DNA of 64,000 bases from contig NC_082605.1 in assembly GCF_030936135.1 (NCBI RefSeq), positions 15,148,261 through 15,212,260 of the forward strand, written 5' to 3'. Every line of letters starts with the position of its first letter. Position 1 is the stretch's first letter. A model generated the notes under the pieces. That model saw nothing but the letters and a program-made list of their open reading frames with translations. It did not search any database and was not told where the DNA came from. This document shows positions 34,601 through 45,554 of this stretch, piece by piece. The position numbers and the translations under genes are program-made. The DNA comes from Gavia stellata. Lineage: Eukaryota > Chordata > Aves > Gaviiformes > Gaviidae.

Positions 34601-37600
34601 GGAAAATTGAAAAAGCATATTGTGTATGAATATAGCAGCCCACATACACTCATTTCATACTCAGACTTGTGTGTGATTGTATGGCAAAATGGCATTTCTG
34701 ACATTTGAAGTTGTCTGCACTCAGTATGGGCGAACTTAGATTATGCAAAACCTAAGTACAAACTGGGAGAAGCACCCAGAGCACCCCGGTACTGAAGGAT
34801 TTCTGCCTTCTCAGCTTCCAGGGTAGTTTATCAGAGGGTCTGCTGAGTTTTTCTTGGGTTGTGTGTGTGTGCGGAGAGTTTGTAAAACAAAATAAAGCGG
34901 TGATAATATTGGACTGATGGTATGTTATGTTTCTGCTTTTCTACACAGGGATCCAAATCCTGCTTCCATTGACGCTGAAGCTTTCGGAAGAATGGCTCTG
35001 TTTTCACACCAATTTGAATGACAGCAGGGTTGTCTGTCTGTTTACCTGGTTTTCAGAGATGATGCCTATATGGCCTATAACTGTGCACATAACACTAATG
35101 AGATCACTCACGATACCATTTTTATTTGTGTTGAGTACTTGAATGCGTAGTTGAAAGGCTACAGGCAGAATGAGAGGCTCTGTGTTTGCTGTGGTGTTAA
35201 TTGAAAACAAACATCAGTTTCACAGGTATGTGAAATATGGAATATAGTTGTTAGGTAGCACGTGGCTTAAAAACTTCGGATGTTCTGAATGTGAAAGCTT
35301 CGTATTGAACGTTTGGCACGGCTGTTAATCCTGTGTGAGTCTTCCTCTTCTCTTTCAGGAGCAGATGGTGTCAATTCTTGTGTAACTTATGTTATTTTAC
35401 CTCCCTTTAAAGCAAGGAAGAAGCTGAGCTCTTAACACATTTCTGATGTCAAAGAGAGAAACCCCATTTCCCGTCCTCCGTACTGACCTGACTGCCATGT
35501 GTTGATAGGCCTCAGTGTAAATATCTGGACTGAGAAAATCCAACTTGTTCTTGGCTGGACACTTCCCCGGTTTCACTGCAGCCAGGTAAGTGACAGATGG
35601 CGGAACAGGCTGGCCAGCGCTGGCTGCCATGAAGCACTTAATCAGGAACCTGGGAAGAGGGTAACAGTCAGAGCAGGGTATGGTTGTGATCCCCACGCAG
35701 CAAATGGTCATGCAAAAACTATAGTGGGCTTGGGTGAGGAGCAGCAAGGTGTGACCCATCCCATCACTGGTGCAGAATGGACTTGAACAAGTAACGACAT
35801 TTTGTTTTGCATGTTATTCGCAATAGCCTGATCTGTGATGGGTCTCGGGGGTAGCCTGTTTACTGTATTTCATGCTACAGCAATCTGTAGCGATGAATTT
35901 TTAGGAAGAAACTAGCTGTGGCTATTAGCAGTCTCAGCAGCATGGTGACTAGATACATTATCAACTTTGCAGCCTGAGTCTTAATGCTCTGGGAGTCTTA
36001 ATGGTGGTTTGGTCTTACCCTCTGTGATCCCCAACACACAGTCACATTAGCAAATATGAGAACCTTTCCTGAAGCTAAACATGTGTCCAAGGAGCATTCC
36101 CCACTCCCTTAATTTTTTTGGCACCTCTGTTATGACGTAGAGTGACCAGGTCTGGAAGTAAAAGGTTACAGCATTTCTTTTGACTTTGCTATTGATCTTG
36201 CAAGAAGAGACAGTAATGAGTGCCCAAGTGTCTGCATGCAAGCACGCAGCTATCTGGTAGCACCTCTGTCCCTGGGAAGTGTACTGTTTTTCTCCTTCTA
36301 GTAAAAACACACGTTATTAAAAGTTCAGGCAGCTGTGGTTTCTGTCTCCTGTATTTCATCTACTCTGGATAATCATCCGTCTGCGTGTTTGGAGGAAGGT
36401 GCTGTTCTTGGAGCGTGACTCATCCGCTTTCAGTATCCGGCAACTTTGCCTTCTCTGAATTAACCTCACTTTACCAATACTGTGTTACATCAGTTGCTTA
36501 AAAAAATAAACCACAAAACTTGTGTAGCAATGCTTTTGCTGCGCTACTAGACAAAGAGGAAAATGAGGTTATGCAGAACAGCACCTGCATACATCCCCAA
36601 ACGAAAAATAGAAGAGATAATCCAATTCCCACACACCTCCATGCCTGTTAGACAGAAGACATGAATAGTTTATGTCCTGAGTTGTATTTTTAGAAGATGC
36701 TGTGAGAAAGGAGTAACTGGTTTTACTGGTTTTGGAGAAGAAGTGGTAGAGGTAGGATAAATGAGGGGGCAGGCTGTTAGATGAACAAATTTGAATTGTT
36801 ACCTGGCAGTTTGCAGGAGCAAAATGGTGTTTTCCCCTTCATAAATACAGGAGGCAAGTATTTTAGTATACAAGGAAGGGAGTCCACTCAGCAAGGAGTA
36901 ACCGTGTCCCCCGCATGCCCGGAGGCAGATCTCCACCGCTGAAGTGCAGTACTGAGTAACCATGGCTTTAAAGCCCGAAGAAAATGCATGGAGCTGTTTA
37001 AAAAAATATAAGGCAGAGTGTTAATGGTGGAAGCGTTCTAAAGCAATCCTCAGAATAAGTTTTCTTTTTTGATTTTGTGCAATTTCTGGGCATGAAATCC
37101 CTGTCAGAGCCTCCTTTGCATGCTGGTGTAGCACCCAGCTCCCTGAACCTGGCCTTTGGTTTCTGCCTGGGATGCTGCACGCCCTCATGCTGCGCACGCT
37201 GTGGTCAGTTTATGCATTTCTGTGTTTCTCTCAGCCAGCAGTGGCTTTGGCAGCCCTTGGTCAGAGCATGTTTTCATTTCAGGCTTCCAGTTGCAAAATG
37301 TTATGTTCTATCTAAAAAGTCACATTTTTGGTTTTGGCTCAGAAGTGAATATTTGCATGTGCATTTGTAGATGGAGTTGTGAAATAACACTTTGCGCCAC
37401 CAGCTACTTAGAACAAGGTTTTTATCAAATGGACGTGCTTTTCAAGGACTTTTCACTCTGCAACAGTTCCTAAAGCCAAAAATTTGGGCGGTAAAGCGAA
37501 TGCTGTTGCTGACCGGTTGCGGACCTAGGACAAGCCATTTGATCTCTTAGTGCTTCCTCTTTCTCCAGTTACCTAGTGGGGAGAGCAATGCTTGTCCAGT

Positions 37601-40600
37601 TTGCTAAAATACTTTGATATTCAGAGATGAGCAGTGCAGACGAAGTGCAAACCGGCTGTACGAGCGAATCCTGCTGCAGCTCACCTCTGGCAGCGTGTCG
37701 AAGTTCTTCCTCTGGATCTCTCTGTACCCCCTGTCAAAAAGCTCCTGCAGGTAGTCGTTGATGAAATGAAAGGCATAGGCTGCTGCCAGCTGGGGCAGCA
37801 ATTTCTCTTGCTGAGTCTGGTAGTCAAGGATTTTTGCTTCTTGTTCCCTGTTGGAAGACAGCTGATGAAGTAGGGAAAGCACGGACACAGGTGTAGCTAC
37901 TGTTAGTTTACCTATTGCATAATGAAAAACGGCATTTTGCATTACCAAGAAGCAGTATGTGAACAGGACTGAGCCAATCTCATGGCAGCAAATCTACCCA
38001 GCTTGCTAGGCTGTTGGAGAAACAAGTCCAACTAGGAAAAAAGTGATTTTTCTGCTCTGTTGGTGAACCAGCCTAACAGAATAGAAAAGGCTGCAACGTG
38101 TGATCGATCGGTCAGTACAGAGGGGGAGCAGGGACGGCGGGAGAGGACGAGGATGAAGCCTTCAAGGGCAGCAAGCTGTTAGGTGTTATAGGGGAGGCAG
38201 TGGCACTGCACCCTGAAAAACTTGCTTTTCAAACTGGATCTTGTTGCCCTGGGTGTAGATAGATTTCTCTGAAAATATTTGAGTCTAAATTATTTTAAGC
38301 TTTCTGAGCTTTCTTTAGATGTTCTCTACCGCTTTTGCTGTGGTTAGTACACTTAGGACTCCAAATGATGGAATTGGTTATTACAATAGTTCAGCATGCT
38401 GTGCTCTTGTGTTTGGGTTGTGTTGGAACCAAACCACGTTCTCATTAGGATCTTCTTGCTTTTGAAAGGAGATTTAAGTGGAAATTTTTGAAATCCATTC
38501 AAATGAAAAAATTTGTTTAAAAATTACAGGGATTCTTCCCAGGCTAATAAAATTCAGTGTTGTGAAGGGTGGATATTGGAACTGTGGATGTTGGAAGATA
38601 TTTTAATGTTGTGTCCACTAGTAGGATGCTGTGGAATAAGAATTCAGCAACTTGTCTGCTTTGTCTGGATTCTGCTAAGTTATGGAATTACACGGGAAGG
38701 CCAGTTATAAGAAAAATCCTGTGTGGACTGCTGAGCTATTCAAGCTATGAAACTTATCTCAGAAAGAACTGTAAACATTCTCTTGTACTTTGACTGAAGC
38801 TCATTAATGTAAATAATGGGGAGGCATGTTTGTAATACCCTATCTGGGCCAGGAAATAAGCCAGTGATGTGCTGAAAGATAAGATGAAAAGTAGAAATAC
38901 AGACTGGTGTGGGGGAAGATGGTGTATGGTCCCCTTCCCGCCGCCGTGGACTTCCGTGACATTACCCAGGCTTTAACTTGGACTGCCGGCGAACCACAGA
39001 GTATCGGATGGCAATGGTGCAAGCTTTCATTAGAGGTATTATAACTTCATCTAAAATGAGGGAAATGCGCACTGTAGTCATTGTGAAATAATTAATCTTC
39101 TGTGACCCCCGTCTTACATAGGTGCCATCTGGTTGAACCTAGAGTAGAGAGAGGATGTTAGATAACACCTTCTTCAATACATCAATACTAGGATGGTTGT
39201 GTAATCTCTACGTGTAGAATAAAATGGACATCAAAATCCTTCACTGAATGCAAAACTAAATATTTTTATGTATGATGGATGAAACATATCCATTTGAAGA
39301 GACAAACTCTTGCTGCTTCTGGCTCAGAGAGGTTCTGCCTGCCCCGTGATCCCCAGCTTCTGCACGTGGAATTCCTGACACCGAGTTTCATTGAGGATTC
39401 AGGTAACTTCTGCCCTTGATAAAACCGCAGAGACTTACGGACACCTCAAAGGAAGATTTTTGTCCTAAATTTAGGCAGGTCCCTGCCGTCTCTCTGGCTA
39501 TGCAAGACAGTCTGACGGGTGAGTCTGATGTGAGTCCCTACGTACCTCGCAAAACTTGTTCAGCATATTCTCCCTGGGGACACGCACGTTCTGCAGCATG
39601 AGGTAGCCATTGTCAGTGTGCTCAAAATTCATTTTGGGACCGATGTCTCCAGCAGTTATGCCTGCAGCGGGAGAAAACATGGCCTGCTTACTTCCACTTG
39701 AACTTCTTTCTCCCCATTTTGCAGCAGGCTGGGGATCTCAAAGGAAGGGTGCATTCAGCTCTGCTTCTTCCCCAGCATGGGTGATCTTGCCTGAGGGATG
39801 AAACAGGCATTTGAATGCCTTGTGGTTTTTCTGTGATCCATCTGTTACTGGCGTTGGCTGGGGTCAGAATTGAGGTGTTAATGTAGAGGTGATCAGAGCA
39901 GCTGGGGCTTCTGGTTAAGAGGGCTTAGGATGCAATAAATCTTCCTTTAGATGAAAAGGTTGGGGTTAATGATAGCTATGCCTTGGGTATCTGCCTCGGT
40001 TTGGTTTTGGCAATTAAAACTCTCTATGCTCATTCTCCCTGGGCCCAACGTTTTAGAAAACATTTAAGGGTAAAATAAGCAGAGCACCTGCACAAGTGCT
40101 GTGATGTCTGGAGCCGTTTACCTGGGCAGAGTGAATGGTCCTGAAGGCTGCGTATCTGCACGATGAAGGGATGCACGCCGTAGCACTTCCCGTGGACGTA
40201 CAGCTGAGCAAAGACCACTGTGTGGGTTGCTGACCTTCCCACTGCGAGAAGAAAAACAGCCCCGTTCCCTTAAGACAAGGTACAGCACAAACACTTCCAC
40301 GGTTAACAGCAGTCAGTGCTAATCGTGTGTTAGGTCTCGCTAACATATGGGTCAGGGTAGGTGTGATCCACAGATGCTGGAAGCTGGTGATTGCCTAAAT
40401 CTGTTCTGAGCCTGCTCTTGGCTCTCGGAAGTTGCATCATCCTTCTGCCCCTGCCACTGCCCGTGAGGCTTGGATGAACAGTGTGCACCAGCACGTGAGA
40501 AAAAATAAGTAGTTAAAGTTCATGCCGTGCTGAGAGAGCAGGAAGTGCTGTGGCTGTTGGTGTAACTCCGGCTATTTTCTGTGAAATACCTTCCTGAAGG

Positions 40601-43600
40601 GAACCATGAATTTCACGCTTCAATCCTTTATGCTGAGACTGGCTGATGACTTGAATCCTTTATGCTGAGCCTTTATGCTGATGACCTCCCTGCAGTTTTT
40701 GGTCGTTCGAGTATTATTTACAAAGAAGAGAAGATTGATTCCTGCAGAGGCAGGAGATTCCCTGAATGAAGTTCTCCAGCCCTTGCCACCCAAGGGCTTT
40801 TGACAGATGATGGTGGCTCCCTTCTGGCCTTTGAACTTGTACAAAACCCTTTGGTCTCTTACTTCATCTCAATGTGTGCATCTCTTAAGTCCTCTGCTAG
40901 CACCTGGGTCCTCAAACATGGAGCTTGAGTAGGGCAGGCCGAGTAACCGAAGGGGGCAAATGAGGAAAACCAAAATATTGTGTGTGGTACTTACTGTCTC
41001 CAGGCCACCACTTCATGGCAGAGATCTTTGGTGTGTTCAGTATAAACTCTTGTGTAGTGATATCAAAGACTGCTGTTGTTTCCAAACCCTGAAGATAAGT
41101 TCCTTAAACAAAAAAAAAGTAATTGTATATATATCTATCTCCTGGTGTATCACAAGGGTGGAGAGAGTGGAGGATCACTGGAGGCTGGTGTGGGTATTAC
41201 CAGGGTTTTGTGGTTTACCCTTCTGACGAGAACCGTGGGATGATGGATGCTCCCAGCAACCCCACACCATCTCCTGCAAAGATCTCTTGAGCCACATGGT
41301 ACTCAGGAAAGCTGCCTGGTTCATGGTGACAACCATCAGCTTGGGCAAGCTGCCTGGCTGATCCCCTCCACCGATGGTGACCGCCTGGTATCTAACCATG
41401 AGCTTTCACCCTCACTCTTGTTATTTTTTCCACATCAGCAAAACCAACGCCAGCACATCTCCAGCTTGCAGAGGCACGCTGAGGACATCAGCCTCTAACA
41501 CGTAGGTGGCACTCCCCTCCCCTCTCCAGCCACCCCTGTCCCAGTGAAGCACGGACAGCTTGAACTCAAATTCCCCCACAAATCTGGGCCAGAGCCTCTC
41601 GTCCTACAGAAATGCTGCGTTTTCTTTGCAGCCTTACCGTGCCCCAGTTCAGTCTGGGCGTAGCTTCCAATGAGCTGATACTGGGTGGCCAGAGGAATCC
41701 ATTTGGCGATCTGTTTGTCAGAGCCCAGCATTGAAATACTTCTCGTGAAGATGCGGTGAAGGAGAAATGCGACGTCTCCTGACAGTGCCCTGCGGAGAAA
41801 GCACAAGGGGTATTTTTACACGGATGAAGTTCCAGGGATGTGATGAGTGAGGCAGTGACACTGTGGCGGTCACCAGACAGTACCACCTGCTGCCTTTTGA
41901 TTTCTGCATTATCATACCTTACCCAACACCCAGCATCAACACAGTATTGCAGGAAAAGCGCTCTTCCAAGCTGCTTTTGTTCTTCTTTCATAACATAGTT
42001 TGCTTAAGTGTTGCTGGCTCATTATTTCACTTGCTCTTAGAGGAATTCTCTGTTCTGAGTAGCAGATGCTGAGCTCCTAAAAACACAACCCAGCTCCAAA
42101 GCTCCCGTGGCTCTGATAGCTTGTGAGCCCTTCGTATTTTTATTTTCCTTTATGGGATTTTTTTCCTGATTATTTAAGTCCCATTTTAAGGCTGAGCGAA
42201 AAAAATCCCACCACCCTGCCCTAAACCCCCCAAACCCTGGCACTTCACTGTGAGGCACATTAGACTGAATTACACATGTAGGCATCCGAGACCTGGATTT
42301 CCTGAACCTTCCCATTCCGATTCTGGGGAAATACCTCAGTACGTTGGGTTTGTTGCTGTATTATTGCCTGGGTGTTTGCTGTCAGTCACTGTCAGTGAAC
42401 AATACTGGGGTTCATGGGGATTTGGCCTGACTGGAGATGTTTTTGTCTTGTGGAACAATTCAAATGCACCCTTTTAACACCTGGTTTATTGTCTGGTCAG
42501 GTCCTTCGCCATCGCCAGCTGATAGCGCTGCATACATCCTAAAAAGCACTATTCCAGAAGCTGTGTATGGGAACTTGGGTGCCGTAATTTCCATGGTGCA
42601 AATCAGAAACTCGTATGTTTTAAGATTTTTTGTGTGTGCGAGAAATCCTAAGAAAATAGGAGGAATATAGTCCCTCTTCCTGGGACTCCTCAGAATATGG
42701 TTGAGTCGCCTTGCAGATACAAGTACATGTCCTCTCGCACCTAAAAATAAGTGGCTGTGCTTTGTGTGGTAGCTTTGTGTGGCTGTCAGCGTGTTCCTTT
42801 ACTGCAGTCCTCTAGTGAGCATCTCATTCCAGGTTGATACCTTTTATTTTTAACAAATGACTGAGCCCTTTCTTTTATACTGGCCCTGAGAGAGAATCAG
42901 TCATGCAGAAAAAGTGGGGGGGAAAAATATGAAGAAAGAAGTTAAAGGGAAATTGCTTTGATTAACAGAGAAAGGCTTAACGAACCCTTGGCAGCCCATC
43001 CAGAAATAATGGTACTTTAACTGCCATTTAAAAAAGCTGGCTTTTAAATGTGTGCAAGTGATTCACTGTGTCTGGCACCAGGACTTTGTCAGTACGAGCT
43101 CGGCGCTCACCTGGTGTTTCATCCGCAAAGCGCGGTGCTGCCAGGCAGGCTGCGCTCCCAACCCCGCCGTCAGCATCGGGGGCCTGATGGAAGCAAACCT
43201 AGGTGGGAGAGGCCGTTGTGTTTTGTCAGGTGTTTTAAATCTGCTGAGATTTTTTTTTTCTTCTGAGGGAGGAGTGGAGAGCTGCTTTTTATTGGGAATA
43301 TAATGATCAGGTCCGGGAGCTCTTGATGGAAGATTTCCCCCTTTATCAGTCCCACTCGCTGTAGGCGGCAAAGAGCTTAGCGTAAGAAATGATAATCTGT
43401 TTCGTATGATGAAATACTGGGAAGTGACTTTGAGTGTCAGCGGTGATTTGTAAGGTGCAGGCATTGCCCTTTTGAATGACACTTTTGAACTTGCACCTCC
43501 TTACTGGGTATGTAACCCCCCCAAACTAACAGTGTGCACCAGGCAACAGCAAACCGGTGCTTTTATTTAGCAAAGGGGGAAAGAAGGAGGGGCAAGCAAT

Positions 43601-45554
43601 TAAAATGTGGAGCTGAACCCCATGCAAAGTGTTAAGAATTTTTTTTTTAAGGAAAAGATTGTAAAAAATATTTTATTCCATTTACCTACAAACTAAGGGG
43701 TGTTTTTTTCTTTTTTTTAAAAATACAATATGGGTTTTCTAGATAGAGAAAATACCATTTTTAATTTATCTGGAAGTCAGTAACATAACTGAAACAGCAC
43801 CACTTCCAATTCTGGTTATACATTTAAAAATGTCTGAGGGGTGGTATGAGAGCTGTAGCACAAGTAAGGAGCTGGCTGAAGTGGAAATGTCACGTTGGGG
43901 ATGTGAACTGCTGTGATCTATCACGCTGTACCCGTGTGCTGCTCTTTGAGAGGTTCCCTCCGTGTATCAGCATCTTCCCTTTTCCTGTGCGTGCTGCTAA
44001 AGTAAAAACCTGCAGCACGTTTGTATCAAAACCTTCTGTCAAATGTTGATCTCTCCCAGCCTTTGCTAAAGCCGATTCTTGTTGGCATACAAAGCTTTCA
44101 ACAACAAATTAGTTGTACATTTAAAAAAAATAAATAAAAATCACCTGTAAATGTACTTATATTCAGGTCCGCTCTCAGTCCATCCCATCTCGTGCATCTT
44201 TTTCTGGAGGTGAACAGCCTTTCTGACTGCTCCTTCGTACCTCTCATTCTGGCTCTGGAAATACTGATTTTCTCTGCTAAATACAGGGTCGCATTCGATA
44301 GCTTCGACTGCAAAGCAACACAGAAGAGTTGGTTCTCTCTGATGGCTGTCACGCCTAACTCTGAAAAGCGGTGGGTTTGGGGAAGGGAGAGGGGAGTGGA
44401 AGCAAGTGGGCTTGAAGGAGGGCTCTGTGGAGTGGAACTGGTGACCCTGGAGAGTAAGGCACCGTCCCTGGTCAGGGTGTTGGAGGTGACCTTGTGCCTC
44501 AGACAGAAAATGCCATGGATCCCTCTGTCTCCAATTGCTGTTCCCGTGCTGTGACGGCAGCAAGAGCTGCAGTTAGCCGGGTTTTGCCCGGAGGACGGCT
44601 AACGGCCGGAGCTGCCGGCTGTCCCTCTCAGCACCAGCGTGTTGGTTCGGGACTTCACCAGCCCTTCGCAGCGTTGCGAAGCGACTCTTGGGTTTGGTCT
44701 TTCTGTGTCAGCCTGAATGCTCCCGCTGCTCCCTTTTTGCCTTGAAAACTTCGAGTCCATTCACGTTTAAGGTTTTACTGAACTCCAGTTGCACTGTGAA
44801 GAGTCCGAACCCAGTGCCCTGTGCCATTTTCATTTGATAAGGGTATCATATGGGGATAGTTACAGAGACCAAAGAGCTTGCTTTTTTTTTTTTTCTCTGT
44901 TCCTTCTGAGCACACAGTCATTTTTCGGCACACCCATCACGAGTGAGAGCAGCTCAGCCTGGCCAAGCCAACCCATGCGAGGAGTCGCCACCCAGATGAG
45001 CCCGCGGTGCCAAGGAGGGTCATCGAGCTGCGGTTCATGCATGGTGTGCATTGCTGCGCAGCAGCGCTAGCCCTCGCGCGCATCCCCCTCGCACAGAGAC
45101 GCCTGCCTGTGTGACCCTCCATCCTTGTGTTCCAGTTTAACCAGTCTTGCCAGAGATACTGGGGGTGGGAGCAGGGAAGGGGAAAAGCTTCAGACAGCGG
45201 GAGTGGCTGCGGAGGAGTGGTGTTGATTTACGCTAGCAGGGACGCCAACTCCACGCTCCCACTTTTTAAGAGATGGGAGATAAGCGAATACTTGGGAGCA
45301 CAGAACCCACCATGCAAAGGAGGAGCAGAGACAGCGGGGACGTAGGCATGCTCTGTACCAGCCCGCAGCCAGGGACCTCGTAAGGCTCACTCACCCACCG
45401 CCCTCCGTATCCGAGTGTGCTCCGCACCGCCGTCCAGCTGGGCCGTCAGCTTTTCCACGCTGAAGGAGGCCGTTTGCCTTTCGCTGGCGAGGTCGGGATT
45501 CACGCCGCCGAGGACCGAGCCCTCCGAGTACTTGCCGGTCTCCAGCAGAGCCAT
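28568..45554 (-). CDS. ACOX2: ACOX2, peroxisomal branched-chain acyl-CoA oxidase
   Basis: Fourteen minus-strand coding exons join without a frame break to 675 residues (human 681). The enzyme is an FAD-dependent oxidase that introduces the first double bond into CoA esters of bile-acid intermediates (di- and trihydroxycoprostanoyl-CoA) and 2-methyl-branched fatty acids, making hydrogen peroxide, in the peroxisome (family knowledge). Seen: N-terminal acyl-CoA oxidase helices, the flavin-contact motif [10 protein letters not shown] (151-160), ACGGHGYS (411-418), the catalytic base Glu437 in YEGENT, and the C-terminal ACOX domain ending SKL, a type 1 peroxisomal targeting signal. The ATG at 45554 has a G at -3 and +4 and fits the human N-terminal length; the frame stays open upstream to 45686 but probably crosses a splice acceptor. 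Upstream untranslated exon not found. Confidence 0.96.
29570..29702 (-). CDS. ACOX2: ACOX2 coding exon 13
   Basis: 133 bp. [20 protein letters not shown] then [20 protein letters not shown] and TNKQ, donor gtatga. Confidence 0.96.
29703..31419 (-). other. ACOX2 intron 12
   Basis: 1.7 kb. Apart from the repeat-like patch near 30.2 kb nothing is seen. Confidence 0.75.
30170..30300 (+). repeat. Possible ancient amniote interspersed repeat remnant
   Basis: In an ACOX2 intron, a stretch with accccaag-like text: GCACCAAGGGCCCATCTAGC followed by CCAG and a CTGACAGCAGTCACC-like part. I recall this phrase pattern (accaaggnccatctagcccagtatcctgtc...tgacagtggcc) from old dispersed repeats in reptile and bird genomes, but cannot name the family with certainty. 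It looks degraded. Confidence 0.4.
31420..31637 (-). CDS. ACOX2: ACOX2 coding exon 12
   Basis: 218 bp. [20 protein letters not shown] then [20 protein letters not shown] and [20 protein letters not shown], ending LDLLAVIR. Confidence 0.96.
31638..34492 (-). other. ACOX2 intron 11 (2.9 kb)
   Basis: Intron between coding exons 11 and 12. It contains a short GGAA repeat near 33640-33652. No other feature supported. Confidence 0.75.
34493..34598 (-). CDS. ACOX2: ACOX2 coding exon 11
   Basis: 106 bp, acceptor aattttccag, donor gttagc (weak). [20 protein letters not shown] then [15 protein letters not shown]. Confidence 0.94.
35488..35649 (-). CDS. ACOX2: ACOX2 coding exon 10
   Basis: 162 bp. 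[20 protein letters not shown] then [20 protein letters not shown] and [13 protein letters not shown]. Confidence 0.95.
35650..36802 (-). other. ACOX2 intron 9
   Basis: 1.2 kb with no supported feature. The other ACOX2 introns (34599-35487, 36994-37684, 37848-38965, 39139-39545, 39662-40121, 40242-40994, 41103-41637, 44308-45394, 28631-29569) also hold nothing I can name. Confidence 0.7.
36803..36993 (-). CDS. ACOX2: ACOX2 coding exon 9, catalytic glutamate
   Basis: 191 bp, acceptor tttaaacag, donor gtaaca. [20 protein letters not shown] then [20 protein letters not shown] and [20 protein letters not shown]. The Glu of YEGENT is the base that abstracts the alpha proton. Confidence 0.95.
37685..37847 (-). 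CDS. ACOX2: ACOX2 coding exon 8
   Basis: 163 bp. [20 protein letters not shown] then [20 protein letters not shown] and [14 protein letters not shown]. Confidence 0.96.
38966..39138 (-). CDS. ACOX2: ACOX2 coding exon 7
   Basis: 173 bp, acceptor tctactctag, donor gtaatg. [20 protein letters not shown] then [20 protein letters not shown] and [18 protein letters not shown]. No long open frame marks this exon, so it is easy to miss. Confidence 0.94.
39546..39661 (-). CDS. ACOX2: ACOX2 coding exon 6
   Basis: 116 bp, acceptor cgctgcag, donor gtacgt. (G)[19 protein letters not shown] then [19 protein letters not shown]. Confidence 0.96.
40122..40241 (-). CDS. ACOX2: ACOX2 coding exon 5
   Basis: 120 bp. 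(M)[19 protein letters not shown] then [20 protein letters not shown]. Confidence 0.95.
40621..40685. repeat. Short imperfect direct repeat
   Basis: The phrase aatcctttatgctgag occurs twice 31 bp apart, and cctttatgctgatgac follows, in an ACOX2 intron. A small local duplication. Confidence 0.6.
40995..41102 (-). CDS. ACOX2: ACOX2 coding exon 4
   Basis: 108 bp, acceptor tttgtttaag, donor gtaagt. [20 protein letters not shown] then [15 protein letters not shown]. Confidence 0.94.
41638..41789 (-). CDS. ACOX2: ACOX2 coding exon 3, flavin-contact motif
   Basis: 152 bp. [20 protein letters not shown] then [20 protein letters not shown] and [11 protein letters not shown], the last being the acyl-CoA oxidase signature. 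Confidence 0.96.
41790..44144 (-). other. ACOX2 intron 2
   Basis: 2.4 kb intron with several A and T runs (for example near 43250, 43640 and 43705). No feature supported. Confidence 0.75.
44145..44307 (-). CDS. ACOX2: ACOX2 coding exon 2
   Basis: 163 bp, acceptor ctttgcag, phase 1 to 2. [20 protein letters not shown] then [20 protein letters not shown] and [15 protein letters not shown]. Confidence 0.94.
45395..45554 (-). CDS. ACOX2: ACOX2 coding exon 1
   Basis: 160 bp, ATG at 45554, donor gtgagt. [20 protein letters not shown] then [20 protein letters not shown] and [13 protein letters not shown]. The first 25 residues are divergent from human; the DGGA segment is conserved. Likely acceptors lie at about 45565-45575. 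Confidence 0.9.
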
